Shown here: positions 1 to 5,850 of the stretch, piece after piece
Numbering within the stretch: position 1 is the stretch's first letter
Layout of the letters: each line of letters starts with the position of its first letter
Source: an uncultured Clostridium sp.
Lineage (GTDB): Bacteria; Bacillota; Clostridia; TANB77; CAG-508
Direction: 5' to 3'
Length of the DNA: 7,361 nucleotides
NCBI GenBank assembly: GCA_900553405.1
Contig: USDF01000060.1
Coordinates: forward strand, 1 to 7,361
The notes under the pieces: generated by a model
The model's input: only the letters and a program-made list of their open reading frames with translations
The model's database searches: none
What the model was told of the DNA's origin: nothing
Translations under genes and position numbers: made by a program

Positions 1-69
1 AATTGGTATTTCCTATTTTTTTATTTTATTGTGACATATCTATTGTAAACCTATATCTCACACATTTAT

Positions 70-107
70 TAAAAATGACGCATTAGGGACGTTTCTTTTT
101 GCGTCAT
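70..107 (-). terminator. Candidate intrinsic terminator at the end of the minus-strand gene run
   Basis: Read on the minus strand, ATGACGCA (107-100) can pair with TGCGTCAT (82-75) in an 8-bp stem with a 17-nt loop, followed at once by TTTTTAAT. This is the form of a Rho-independent terminator, about 27 nt downstream of the stop codon of the 134-490 gene. The 3' arm can instead pair with the outer arm at 138-150, giving a competing longer hairpin with the same U-tract. Confidence 0.55.
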
Positions 108-150
108 CTGTCCCTTTTGGTACTCTTTATTAATTAGTGCGTCATTTTTA
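70..150. repeat. Palindromic repeat with three copies of an 8-bp word
   Basis: A perfect 13-bp inverted repeat (70-82 against 138-150, TAAAAATGACGCA) encloses a smaller inverted repeat AGGGAC/GTCCCT (85-90 against 110-115). A third copy of the arm word, TGCGTCAT, lies inside at 100-107. The right arm runs into the end of the 134-490 gene and supplies its last codons (Met-Thr-His-stop). The layout resembles small interspersed palindromic (REP- or MITE-like) elements of Clostridia. That classification is inference; the repeats themselves are read directly. Confidence 0.75.
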
Positions 151-490
151 CACTTTCTATTATTTCTTTACATTCTTTCCAATTTGAAACTTTTATATTT
201 TTGTATTCCTTCTCTAATCTATTTAATATATTTAGTGTTTCATCATTTGAATCTAAATCTGCTACTATAATATCTTTTATATTTTCTTCTTTTCCATAAA
301 TTATTCTAAATAAGAAATTTCTTAAAAATCCCTCTATTTTATTTTCTTGATTTTTTACAGCAACTATAACATATATTCCGTCTGATTTTAAGTTTGTATA
401 TGTATATATATTTATTATTGTTTTTATAATTTCAAATAAACCATATAAAGCCAATGTCCAAAGTATTGTATTAAAAATAAAATCTCCCAT
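134..490 (-). CDS. Short membrane-anchored protein with partial GT-A-like segment, function unknown
   Basis: A 118-residue protein I cannot name with confidence. Residues about 5-27 form one hydrophobic membrane segment. Residues about 38-100 contain YVIVAVKNQE and, later, IIVADLDSNDET. These resemble the first beta strands and the VxDxxSxDxT motif of family-2 (GT-A fold) glycosyltransferases, but the protein is about half the length of such a domain and lacks the acceptor half, so catalysis is doubtful. The start is set by AAAGGAG at 501-507, 10 nt upstream. The last three residues and stop codon lie inside the palindromic repeat at 70-150, so the native C-terminus may have been altered. It is the last gene of the run and lies 55 bp downstream of the restored stop of the phosphatase gene. 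Alternatively it is a stand-alone small clostridial membrane protein. Confidence 0.6.
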   Translation of the reverse strand: MGDFIFNTILWTLALYGLFEIIKTIINIYTYTNLKSDGIYVIVAVKNQENKIEGFLRNFLFRIIYGKEENIKDIIVADLDSNDETLNILNRLEKEYKNIKVSNWKECKEIIESVKMTH

Positions 491-535
491 ATTTATATGT
501 CTCCTTTAACATATAATATGAGAGATTTGTTATTT

Positions 536-547
536 AGTGACGTCACT
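536..547. repeat. 12-bp perfect palindrome AGTGACGTCACT
   Basis: AGTGACGTCACT is its own reverse complement. It overlaps the frameshift-restored stop codon (546-548) of the histidine-phosphatase gene and lies about 29 bp upstream of the ribosome-binding site of the 134-490 gene. It could be an operator half-site pair or a chance palindrome; no U-tract follows, so it is not a terminator. Confidence 0.4.
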
Positions 548-1173
548 ATTTTATTTGTTCTAAATTCACCAATTCATTTTTTCTAAATGTCATTTTCAAT
601 AAACAAGGGGATGTTATATCTAGAGCTGTATCATTATATACTAACTTAACAGCTTTATTTACTTTGCACCAATTTAATAGAAAAAATTTTATTGAACCTC
701 CGGTGACTTACAACTGCAATTTTCTTTCCTTCATATTCTTTTAATATTCTATCAAAGAATTCTGTCATTCTTTGTCTTGTATCTTCCGCACTTTCTCCAT
801 CAGAAGTTTTAAATTTTCTATCTAATAGTTGTTCTTGTGAAGGATCTCTTGTATTTTTATCCTTCATGAATTCTCCTAGTTCTTTTAAGTTTCCTAATTT
901 TCTTTCACTTAAGTGGTTATCTAAATTAATAGGCAAATTATTAATATTAGCAATATATTTTGCTGTAGCTTTTGCTCTAGTATAACTACTTGACCATATA
1001 ACGTCAATGTTATTTAATTCAATACTCTCGCTTAATCTTTTGGCTTGCTCTTCCCCATACACAGATAATATTTCTTTTTCATTAATCATTTGAGAATCTT
1101 CATTTGTGTTTCTAATTCCATTTTCGTCAATAGTTTCGGCATGTCTAATTAAATAAATTATAGTTTCTTTCAT
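546..1173 (-). pseudogene. Histidine phosphatase family protein (phosphoglycerate mutase-like), one-base frameshift near the 3' end
   Basis: The family carries out phosphohistidine-based phosphate-ester hydrolysis or transfer; the substrate cannot be told here. The N-terminus has the RHAET signature (Arg10, His11), followed by SSSYTRAKATA and LSERKLG around residues 60-92, and the second catalytic His157 in AVVSH. The reading frame then gives a short unrelated tail ending at 655 (172 residues). Removing one C of the CC pair at 702-703 puts His157 directly before GGSIKFFLLNW and opens 51 more codons to a stop at 546-548. This gives about 208 residues, the usual family length, with the expected VSHGG arrangement. 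The frameshifted tail opens with CGG-AGG arginine codons, whereas arginine in the neighbouring genes is mostly AGA. The start has GGAG at 1183-1186, 9 nt upstream. This is a real recent mutation or a sequencing/assembly error; a truncated active form seems unlikely. Confidence 0.8.
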
Positions 1174-1255
1174 TTTTTATGGCTCCATTTTCTTATATTT
1201 TTTTACATCATAATATATGATAATTTAAATTTTAATTTAAAGAGAAAATTGTAAT

Positions 1256-1687
1256 TTATCTAATAAATTTTTCTATTGAATTATACGCATCTCCATTTAT
1301 TCTATAAATACCATTGTATGGTTGCTCTAAATAATAATTTCCATTTTTCATATAAACAAACAATGTAGATTTTCCACTTTCATTAAATACAAAATTAACT
1401 TGCACTATATTATCGGAATTAACAGGATAGTCTTGTATGCTTTCCTCTTTTGTAGTTCTTCCATTTCCACTTTCACTTAAAACATAGATAATATCCTTTA
1501 TTTCTTCATTATCTGTAACTTCTGCACTATTTGTATTGCTTTTAATAACTATACTTGATATTTTTTCTTGTTGTGGCAAATTCAATTCATAATTTCTTTT
1601 GTTTGAATTTAAGAATATTCCCACAATAATTCCAACTAATAATATAATTCCTAATACAACTAAAGCTATTTTTACTTCTTTTCTCAT
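1256..1687 (-). CDS. DUF5301-like membrane-anchored extracytoplasmic protein
   Basis: A 143-residue protein of unknown function. Residues 1-5 are positively charged and about 7-27 form a single strongly hydrophobic segment without a lipobox cysteine. This suggests an N-terminal membrane anchor with residues 28-143 outside the cell. The outer part starts with LNLPQQEKISSIVIKS and ends with FVYMKNGNYYLEQPYNGIYRI. From memory this matches the small clostridial family DUF5301 (LPxxEdIssIeI near the start, YYIEQPYqGIY near the end), but I could not search it. The start is firm: GGAGGT at 1693-1698 lies 5 nt before the ATG. It follows the deoxyribosyltransferase-like gene by 34 bp and is probably co-transcribed. 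The 82 bp after it hold only A+T-rich sequence and the next ribosome-binding site. Confidence 0.7.
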   Translation of the reverse strand: MRKEVKIALVVLGIILLVGIIVGIFLNSNKRNYELNLPQQEKISSIVIKSNTNSAEVTDNEEIKDIIYVLSESGNGRTTKEESIQDYPVNSDNIVQVNFVFNESGKSTLFVYMKNGNYYLEQPYNGIYRINGDAYNSIEKFIR

Positions 1688-1721
1688 AATATACCTCCAA
1701 TATAAATTACTATTTGACTCT

Positions 1722-2018
1722 CTAATCTTGTTCTAAATACATAATTTCTTTTCCTAGTTTTTTTGCATATTCTATTTCTAGATTTGTACTTTTTCCAATA
1801 TAATTATTTTTATTTATTACAAATATAGCATCTGATAGTTCTATTCTTTTAAAATGAGCTTCTTTCAATTTTTCCAATTGTTCATCTGTTCTCTCATAAT
1901 TTTCTAACACGGGATAAACAGGTGTAAGAATGCAATTACCTTCTAAAGCCATCTTTTCTGCTATTTCCATCATTTCTTTTTGAAACTTTAAACTTCCACA
2001 TAGCGTTATTACTTTCAT
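1722..2018 (-). CDS. Nucleoside 2-deoxyribosyltransferase-like protein
   Basis: A 98-residue protein beginning MKVITLCGSLKF. The CGSxKF loop after strand 1, LEGNCILTP, the SDAIFVIN strand (Asp63) and STNLEIEYAKKLGK (Glu81) follow the layout of the nucleoside 2-deoxyribosyltransferase superfamily. In characterised members an Asp and a Glu at similar places act in glycosidic-bond chemistry. The protein is shorter than the classic transferases (about 150 residues), and many such small members have no tested activity, so the substrate is unknown. I start it at 2018 rather than at the in-frame ATG at 2075. GGAGGA (2025-2030) sits 6 nt before the inner ATG, and the longer form would overlap the Nudix gene by 43 bp with an unrelated N-terminus. 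It is 14 bp downstream of the Nudix gene, so the two are almost certainly co-transcribed. Confidence 0.7.
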   Translation of the reverse strand: MKVITLCGSLKFQKEMMEIAEKMALEGNCILTPVYPVLENYERTDEQLEKLKEAHFKRIELSDAIFVINKNNYIGKSTNLEIEYAKKLGKEIMYLEQD

Positions 2019-2024
2019 AATATG

Positions 2025-2030
2025 TCCTCC
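2025..2030 (-). promoter_or_regulatory. Ribosome-binding site fixing the start of the 1722-2018 gene
   Basis: GGAGGA on the minus strand, 6 nt before the ATG at 2016-2018. It sits between the Nudix stop codon (2033) and this start, and therefore decides against the upstream ATG at 2075. Confidence 0.75.
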
Positions 2031-2032
2031 AA

Positions 2033-2569
2033 TTATATAGCATATCTTTCTAAAATCTTCTTCAAGAAGTTCCATGCACCTATTTTTTCAGTTAAACCTT
2101 CATAATTATTATCTATTCTTTTTATTATCTCTTCTCTAGAAAAATACTTAACTTCTGATACCTCTTCTTTTTGGATTACTATATTTGAAACATCAATGTT
2201 TTTTGTAATTAAATAGCATTCATTATAATGTTTATTTATTATATCTCCTTGTTCATTTATTGATGTTGAACCAACTAAGTATTTAATATCTTCATCTGAT
2301 ATTTCAATTCCTAATTCTTCTTTAGTTTCTCTTATTAGAGCTTGTCTTCCAAATTCTCCACTATCTACATGACCACCTACTGTTACATCCCACATATTTG
2401 GCCATAATTTTTTATTTGCACTTCTTTTTTGCAACAATACATTTCCATTATTATCAATAATAAAGGCATATACTGCTCTATGCCAATAACCATTTTTATG
2501 ACATTCCTCCCTAGTTGCTATTTTTCCTGTAAATTCACCATATTCATTAAGTACATCAAAAGATTCCAT
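2033..2569 (-). CDS. Nudix hydrolase, isopentenyl-diphosphate-isomerase-like subgroup
   Basis: A 178-residue Nudix protein. The Nudix box runs from Gly66 to Ile88 (G-x5-E72-x7-R80-E81-x2-E84-E85-x-G87-I88) and has all the metal-binding glutamates; only the usual hydrophobic residue after RE is Thr82. The N-terminal part (FDVLNEYGEFTGK, then HRAVYAFIID, then WPNMWDVTVGGHV) is typical of Nudix proteins related to isopentenyl-diphosphate isomerase. In bacteria many of these hydrolyse nucleoside diphosphate derivatives or have no known substrate, so I give no gene symbol. It should be cytoplasmic and Mg-dependent. The start is supported by AAAGGAG at 2577-2583, 7 nt upstream. It lies 35 bp after the Ham1-like gene and 14 bp before the deoxyribosyltransferase-like gene, with no promoter or terminator visible between them. 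Confidence 0.88.
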   Translation of the reverse strand: MESFDVLNEYGEFTGKIATREECHKNGYWHRAVYAFIIDNNGNVLLQKRSANKKLWPNMWDVTVGGHVDSGEFGRQALIRETKEELGIEISDEDIKYLVGSTSINEQGDIINKHYNECYLITKNIDVSNIVIQKEEVSEVKYFSREEIIKRIDNNYEGLTEKIGAWNFLKKILERYAI

Positions 2570-2604
2570 ATTTTCTCTCCTTTACAATTTATTATTTAAT
2601 ATAT

Positions 2605-3201
2605 TTACACATTATTTACTATAAACTCTATAACGTCGTCTTCTTTATAATTTTCTTTGTTTTTATTTTTGTCTTCTTCTGTTAAGTCTACAAAATATTT
2701 ATTACATTCTGGCATGATTGATATTGAGTCTAAAGGATATCCTGGGTTTCTTCTTTCACAAGGCTTGTCTACAAAATAGAAATGGTTTTTACTCCAACTA
2801 TATTCTTTAGTTTCTTTTCCATTATATATTACCATTCCATATACCCATTTAGCTTTTAATTTACCACCATATTCTTTAACTAAATTACAATAATATTCAA
2901 TCATTTCATCATCATTTAATTCTTTTCCGTTTACTCTTCTTACGTGTGTTCCTGGTTGTTTTTCTTCTGGCAAATCTTCTATATATAAATTATTATCCAT
3001 TCCTATAGATGTAATTTTGGTTTCATCATAATATGCTTTTGCTTTTATATAAGCATTTTCTATAGCATTTTTCCCCGTTTCTTCTGGCTTTAGATTTATT
3101 CCCAAGTCTTTAATAGTTAATACTTCTATATTTTTTTCTTTTAATCTTTCTGCATATTTCTTTACTTTTGCTGGATTTGTTGTTGCAAATAATACTTTCA
3201 T
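2605..3201 (-). CDS. Ham1/RdgB-like non-canonical purine NTP pyrophosphatase, divergent
   Basis: A 198-residue protein, the usual length for the Ham1/RdgB family, which removes pyrophosphate from ITP, dITP and XTP to keep them out of nucleic acids. Residues 6-16 (ATTNPAKVKKY) match the family's N-terminal nucleotide-binding signature, and PEETGKNAIENAYIKAKAYY (39-58) matches the conserved E-x-G-x(3)-ENA-x(2)-KA segment. It departs from the norm afterwards: the usual ADDSGL is GMDNNL (67-72), the FGYDP-type loop is replaced by RNPGYPLDS, and no C-terminal SHR is present. A changed specificity is therefore possible. The start at 3201 is set by AAAGGAGG (3209-3216). The longer open frame to 3312 would run back through the hairpin repeat behind pheT. 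It is the first gene after that repeat and probably heads the small-gene run. Confidence 0.75.
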   Translation of the reverse strand: MKVLFATTNPAKVKKYAERLKEKNIEVLTIKDLGINLKPEETGKNAIENAYIKAKAYYDETKITSIGMDNNLYIEDLPEEKQPGTHVRRVNGKELNDDEMIEYYCNLVKEYGGKLKAKWVYGMVIYNGKETKEYSWSKNHFYFVDKPCERRNPGYPLDSISIMPECNKYFVDLTEEDKNKNKENYKEDDVIEFIVNNV

Positions 3202-3208
3202 TTTTTTC

Positions 3209-3216
3209 CCTCCTTT
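3209..3216 (-). promoter_or_regulatory. Ribosome-binding site fixing the start of the Ham1-like gene
   Basis: AAAGGAGG on the minus strand, 7 nt before the ATG at 3199-3201. It is a near-ideal Shine-Dalgarno sequence and decides for the 198-residue form over the 235-residue open frame. Confidence 0.8.
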
Positions 3217-3223
3217 ATTATAA

Positions 3224-3254
3224 TATATCTTTTTTATATCACAAAAGCAGTCAA
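3224..3254 (-). promoter_or_regulatory. Possible promoter for the small-gene run
   Basis: TTGACT at 3254-3249 is a good -35 match. GATATA at 3229-3224, after a 19-bp spacer, is a mediocre -10. A perfect TATAAT at 3222-3217 lies too close to the ribosome-binding site to serve this start. The site lies just downstream of the pheT hairpin, where a new transcript would be expected, but the spacing is poor. Confidence 0.3.
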
Positions 3255-3264
3255 TTAGCAAGTG

Positions 3265-3322
3265 AACGTAAGGGACGGCCTTTTTGTTCCAAATTCGGAA
3301 CAAAAAGACCATCCCTTACGTT
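3265..3322 (-). repeat. Near-perfect 26-bp hairpin element behind pheT
   Basis: Arms 3265-3290 and 3297-3322 are inverted copies around a 6-nt loop, with only two mismatched positions (3276 and 3279). In RNA made from the minus strand both mismatches become G-U pairs, whereas in plus-strand RNA they are C-A. The full stem is therefore intact only in the pheT-sense transcript. It begins 8 bp past the pheT stop codon. No U-tract follows the stem, so it is not a standard intrinsic terminator; it may stabilise the 3' end or be a mobile REP-like element. Its AGGGACG...CTTTTTG left arm is shared with the repeat at 70-150. Confidence 0.8.
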
Positions 3323-3330
3323 TGATTCAA

Positions 3331-5694
3331 CTATTTTCTTATTATTGCACCTTGTTTTTCAAGTCCTGCAATTATTTTTTCTAATATAGCATTTATTTCG
3401 TCGTCTGTTAATGTTCTGTCTGCTGCTCCAAATTCTAATGAATATGCAATACTCTTTTTGCTTTCTTCAATATTTTCTCCTGTATAAACATCAAATATTT
3501 TGCTTCCTAGTAATAGGTTTCCTGCTAGTTTTTTTATTTGTTTTGCTATTTCTTCTGATGTAATATCTTTATCTATTACTACTGCTAAGTCTTTCTTTAC
3601 ACTTGGGAATTTAGATATTTCTTTGTATTTCATTTTTCCTGTTTTCTTTTCTAGTAATTTATCTAAGTTGATTTCTAATACATATACATTGTCCTTTGTA
3701 CAGTTTGGATGAAGTTTTCCTATAATTCCTACAATATCATTATTTACACTAATTTGTGCAGTTTGATATGGATGGAATTCTTTTGGCAATTCATCTTTTA
3801 CTACAAAGCTATATCTTCCAGCATAACCTAGGTAATCTAATAGTTCTTCTGCTACACCTTTAATATCATAAAAATCTACTTGTTTTGATTTTACAGATAA
3901 GTATCTTTCTCCTGTCATAAGTGCACAAAGTTTTAAGTTTTCTCCATATTGTTCATCTTTTTTGTAGAATCCTTTTCCTATTTCAAATATAGATACATCT
4001 TTTTGGCTTCTTGCTTTGTTGTATCCATATATTTTTACTAGAGATGGTATCATACTATATCTTAATGTGTTTCTTTCTTCTGTCATAGGGTCCAAAAGTT
4101 TTACTGTTTCAACATTATCTGTTGTGTATTTTGTAGCTTCTTTATCATTTACTAAAATGTAAGAAAGTGTTTCGTTTAGTCCTAAATCTATCATTTTGTT
4201 TCTAATGTTTCTTAATGTTTTATTGTAAGAACCTTGTTTTAATGGAAGACTTGGTAATTTTCCTTCTATATTGTTTACTCCATAAATTCTTCCTACTTCT
4301 TCTATTAAGTCTTCTTCTATTGATATATCTATTCTTCTTTTTGGAACAGATACTGTTATTTTATCTCCATTTACTTCGCATCCAAATGCTAATTTTCTAA
4401 ATACATCTAGTACATCTTCTTTAGATATTGTTGTTCCTAATACTCTGTTTACTTTTTCTAAACTTACATCTATTTTTGTATCTTCTAATGATGCCTCATC
4501 ATATTTTACAAGTCCACCAACTATTTTTGCATCTGCATATTTTTCTAGTAAATGGCAAGATCTTTCTATTGCCATGTATGTTCTGTTAGGGTCTAATCCT
4601 TTTTCAAAACGGTTACTTGCTTCACTTCTTAATATTTCTTTTGATGTTTTTCTTATTTTTACATTATCAAATATTGCTGATTCTATCATTATATTTTTTG
4701 TGTTTTCTGTAATTTCAGTGTCGGCACCACCCATTACACCTGCTAGACCTATTGCTTTTTTACCATCAGATATTACTATGTCTTCGCTAGATAATGTTCT
4801 TTCTATATCATCTAATGTTGTTAATTTTTCGTTTTCTTCAGCCATTCTTACTTCTAAACATCCATTTAATGTATCTGCATCATAGTAGTGAAGTGGTTGA
4901 CCTACCTCTAACATTACATAGTTACTTATATCTACAACATTATTTATTGGTCTTATTCCAGAAGCGATTAATCTATTTTTTATAAATGTTGGACTCTCTT
5001 TTATAACTACATTTTCAACTCTTTTTGCTAAGAATATTGAACAATTATCTGTTTTTACATTCACTTTAAAAGAATTGTTTATATCTTCATTGCTTTGGTT
5101 GTATGATAAATCTATGTCTTTAACTTTTTTATCATATATTGCACCTATCTCATAAGCCATACCTAAAATGCTTAATAAATCTCCTCTATTTGCTGTTAAC
5201 TCAAAGTCTATTACTCCGTCATCCATTCCCATTAATTTTATAGGATCTTCTCCTGGAACTGCAGTTTCTGGTAATTCATGTATTCCTTCTTTGTCTTCTG
5301 GTTTTAAGAATTTGCTATCTAAACCTAATTCTGCAATTGAACAAAGCATTCCGTTAGATTCTACACCTCTAATTTTTCCTGCTTTTATCTTAAAGTCTCC
5401 TGGTAATTCTGCTCCAGCTAAAGCTACTATTACTTTTAAACCTTTTCTAACATTTGGTGCACCACAAACTATTTGTAAAACCTCATTTCCTACATTTACT
5501 TTGCATACATGTAAATGGTCAGAATCAGGATGCATTTCACATTCTATAACTTCACCAACTACTAAATTAGTTGCATTAATTAACTTTTCAGCAGAATCAT
5601 ATTCGTTTCCAACACCTGTCATATCTTCTGCAAGTGTTTTTAAATCTACATCTATATCTACATAATCTTTAACAAAATTTGTACTTAATTTCAT
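3331..5694 (-). CDS. pheT: Phenylalanyl-tRNA synthetase beta subunit
   Basis: A 787-residue protein, normal length for bacterial PheT. With PheS it forms the alpha2-beta2 enzyme that charges tRNA-Phe and, through the beta B3/4 domain, removes misattached tyrosine. Domains in order: N-terminal OB-fold tRNA-binding domain at about 40-150 (VVGEVIECEMHPDSDHLHVC, then KAGKIRGVESNGMLCS); the B3/4 editing domain at about 210-385, including GVMGGADTEIT; the B5 domain at about 405-475; the catalytic-like core to about 690; and the C-terminal ferredoxin-fold anticodon-binding domain at about 694-786 (SKFPSVKKDLAVVIDKD). It is intact and cytoplasmic. The start is supported by homology and by AAAGGA at 5705-5710, a rather weak, long-spaced ribosome-binding site (10 nt). 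Unusually, it is separated from pheS by 156 bp filled by a palindromic element. It should still depend on the T-box transcript, as no convincing separate promoter is seen. Confidence 0.97.
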   Translation of the reverse strand: MKLSTNFVKDYVDIDVDLKTLAEDMTGVGNEYDSAEKLINATNLVVGEVIECEMHPDSDHLHVCKVNVGNEVLQIVCGAPNVRKGLKVIVALAGAELPGDFKIKAGKIRGVESNGMLCSIAELGLDSKFLKPEDKEGIHELPETAVPGEDPIKLMGMDDGVIDFELTANRGDLLSILGMAYEIGAIYDKKVKDIDLSYNQSNEDINNSFKVNVKTDNCSIFLAKRVENVVIKESPTFIKNRLIASGIRPINNVVDISNYVMLEVGQPLHYYDADTLNGCLEVRMAEENEKLTTLDDIERTLSSEDIVISDGKKAIGLAGVMGGADTEITENTKNIMIESAIFDNVKIRKTSKEILRSEASNRFEKGLDPNRTYMAIERSCHLLEKYADAKIVGGLVKYDEASLEDTKIDVSLEKVNRVLGTTISKEDVLDVFRKLAFGCEVNGDKITVSVPKRRIDISIEEDLIEEVGRIYGVNNIEGKLPSLPLKQGSYNKTLRNIRNKMIDLGLNETLSYILVNDKEATKYTTDNVETVKLLDPMTEERNTLRYSMIPSLVKIYGYNKARSQKDVSIFEIGKGFYKKDEQYGENLKLCALMTGERYLSVKSKQVDFYDIKGVAEELLDYLGYAGRYSFVVKDELPKEFHPYQTAQISVNNDIVGIIGKLHPNCTKDNVYVLEINLDKLLEKKTGKMKYKEISKFPSVKKDLAVVIDKDITSEEIAKQIKKLAGNLLLGSKIFDVYTGENIEESKKSIAYSLEFGAADRTLTDDEINAILEKIIAGLEKQGAIIRK

Positions 5695-5730
5695 TTTTCT
5701 CTATTCCTTTCTTTCATACATTATATTAAA

Positions 5731-5848
5731 TTAAAAATAATTATTATATTGCTAAGCGAACGATTTAAAAATGTATGAGGCGTACTTTCTGTACGCTACA
5801 GTACATTTTTAATGAAGTTCAACGACGCAAGATGATGATTATTTTTAA
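5731..5848. repeat. 118-bp imperfect palindrome between pheS and pheT
   Basis: The left half (5731-5785) and the reverse complement of the right half (5791-5848) match from both ends. TTAAAAATAAT is identical at the outer tips, TTGC follows at a matching place, TAAAAATGTA is shared in the middle, and GCGTAC/GTACGC closes a 5-nt loop at the centre. Mismatches and small indels lie between these blocks. The right edge stops 2 bp short of the pheS stop codon. It has the shape of a MITE-like or REP-like insertion. No transposase or clear target duplication is visible in the window. Confidence 0.75.
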
Positions 5849-5850
5849 AC

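Noticed and set aside
1201..1255. TATTAT-containing A+T-rich stretch as a promoter of the histidine-phosphatase gene
   Set aside because: A -10-like sequence exists at 1215-1210 but there is no credible -35 element; such matches are expected by chance here.
2019..2075. A longer N-terminus for the deoxyribosyltransferase-like protein
   Set aside because: It overlaps the end of the Nudix gene, and its extra residues are encoded by the ribosome-binding region of the inner start.
3202..3312. A longer N-terminus for the Ham1-like protein
   Set aside because: It would be translated from the hairpin repeat and has no family match; the ribosome-binding site at 3209-3216 fits the inner start.
5691..5717. 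An 8-codon minus-strand mini-frame whose TGA overlaps the pheT ATG
   Set aside because: The overlap looks like translational coupling, but there is no ribosome-binding site before its ATG, and in A+T-rich sequence such short frames are common by chance.
5720..5725. TATAAT on the minus strand just before pheT, as an internal promoter
   Set aside because: No -35 match at the right distance, and the predicted transcription start would fall inside the pheT ribosome-binding site.
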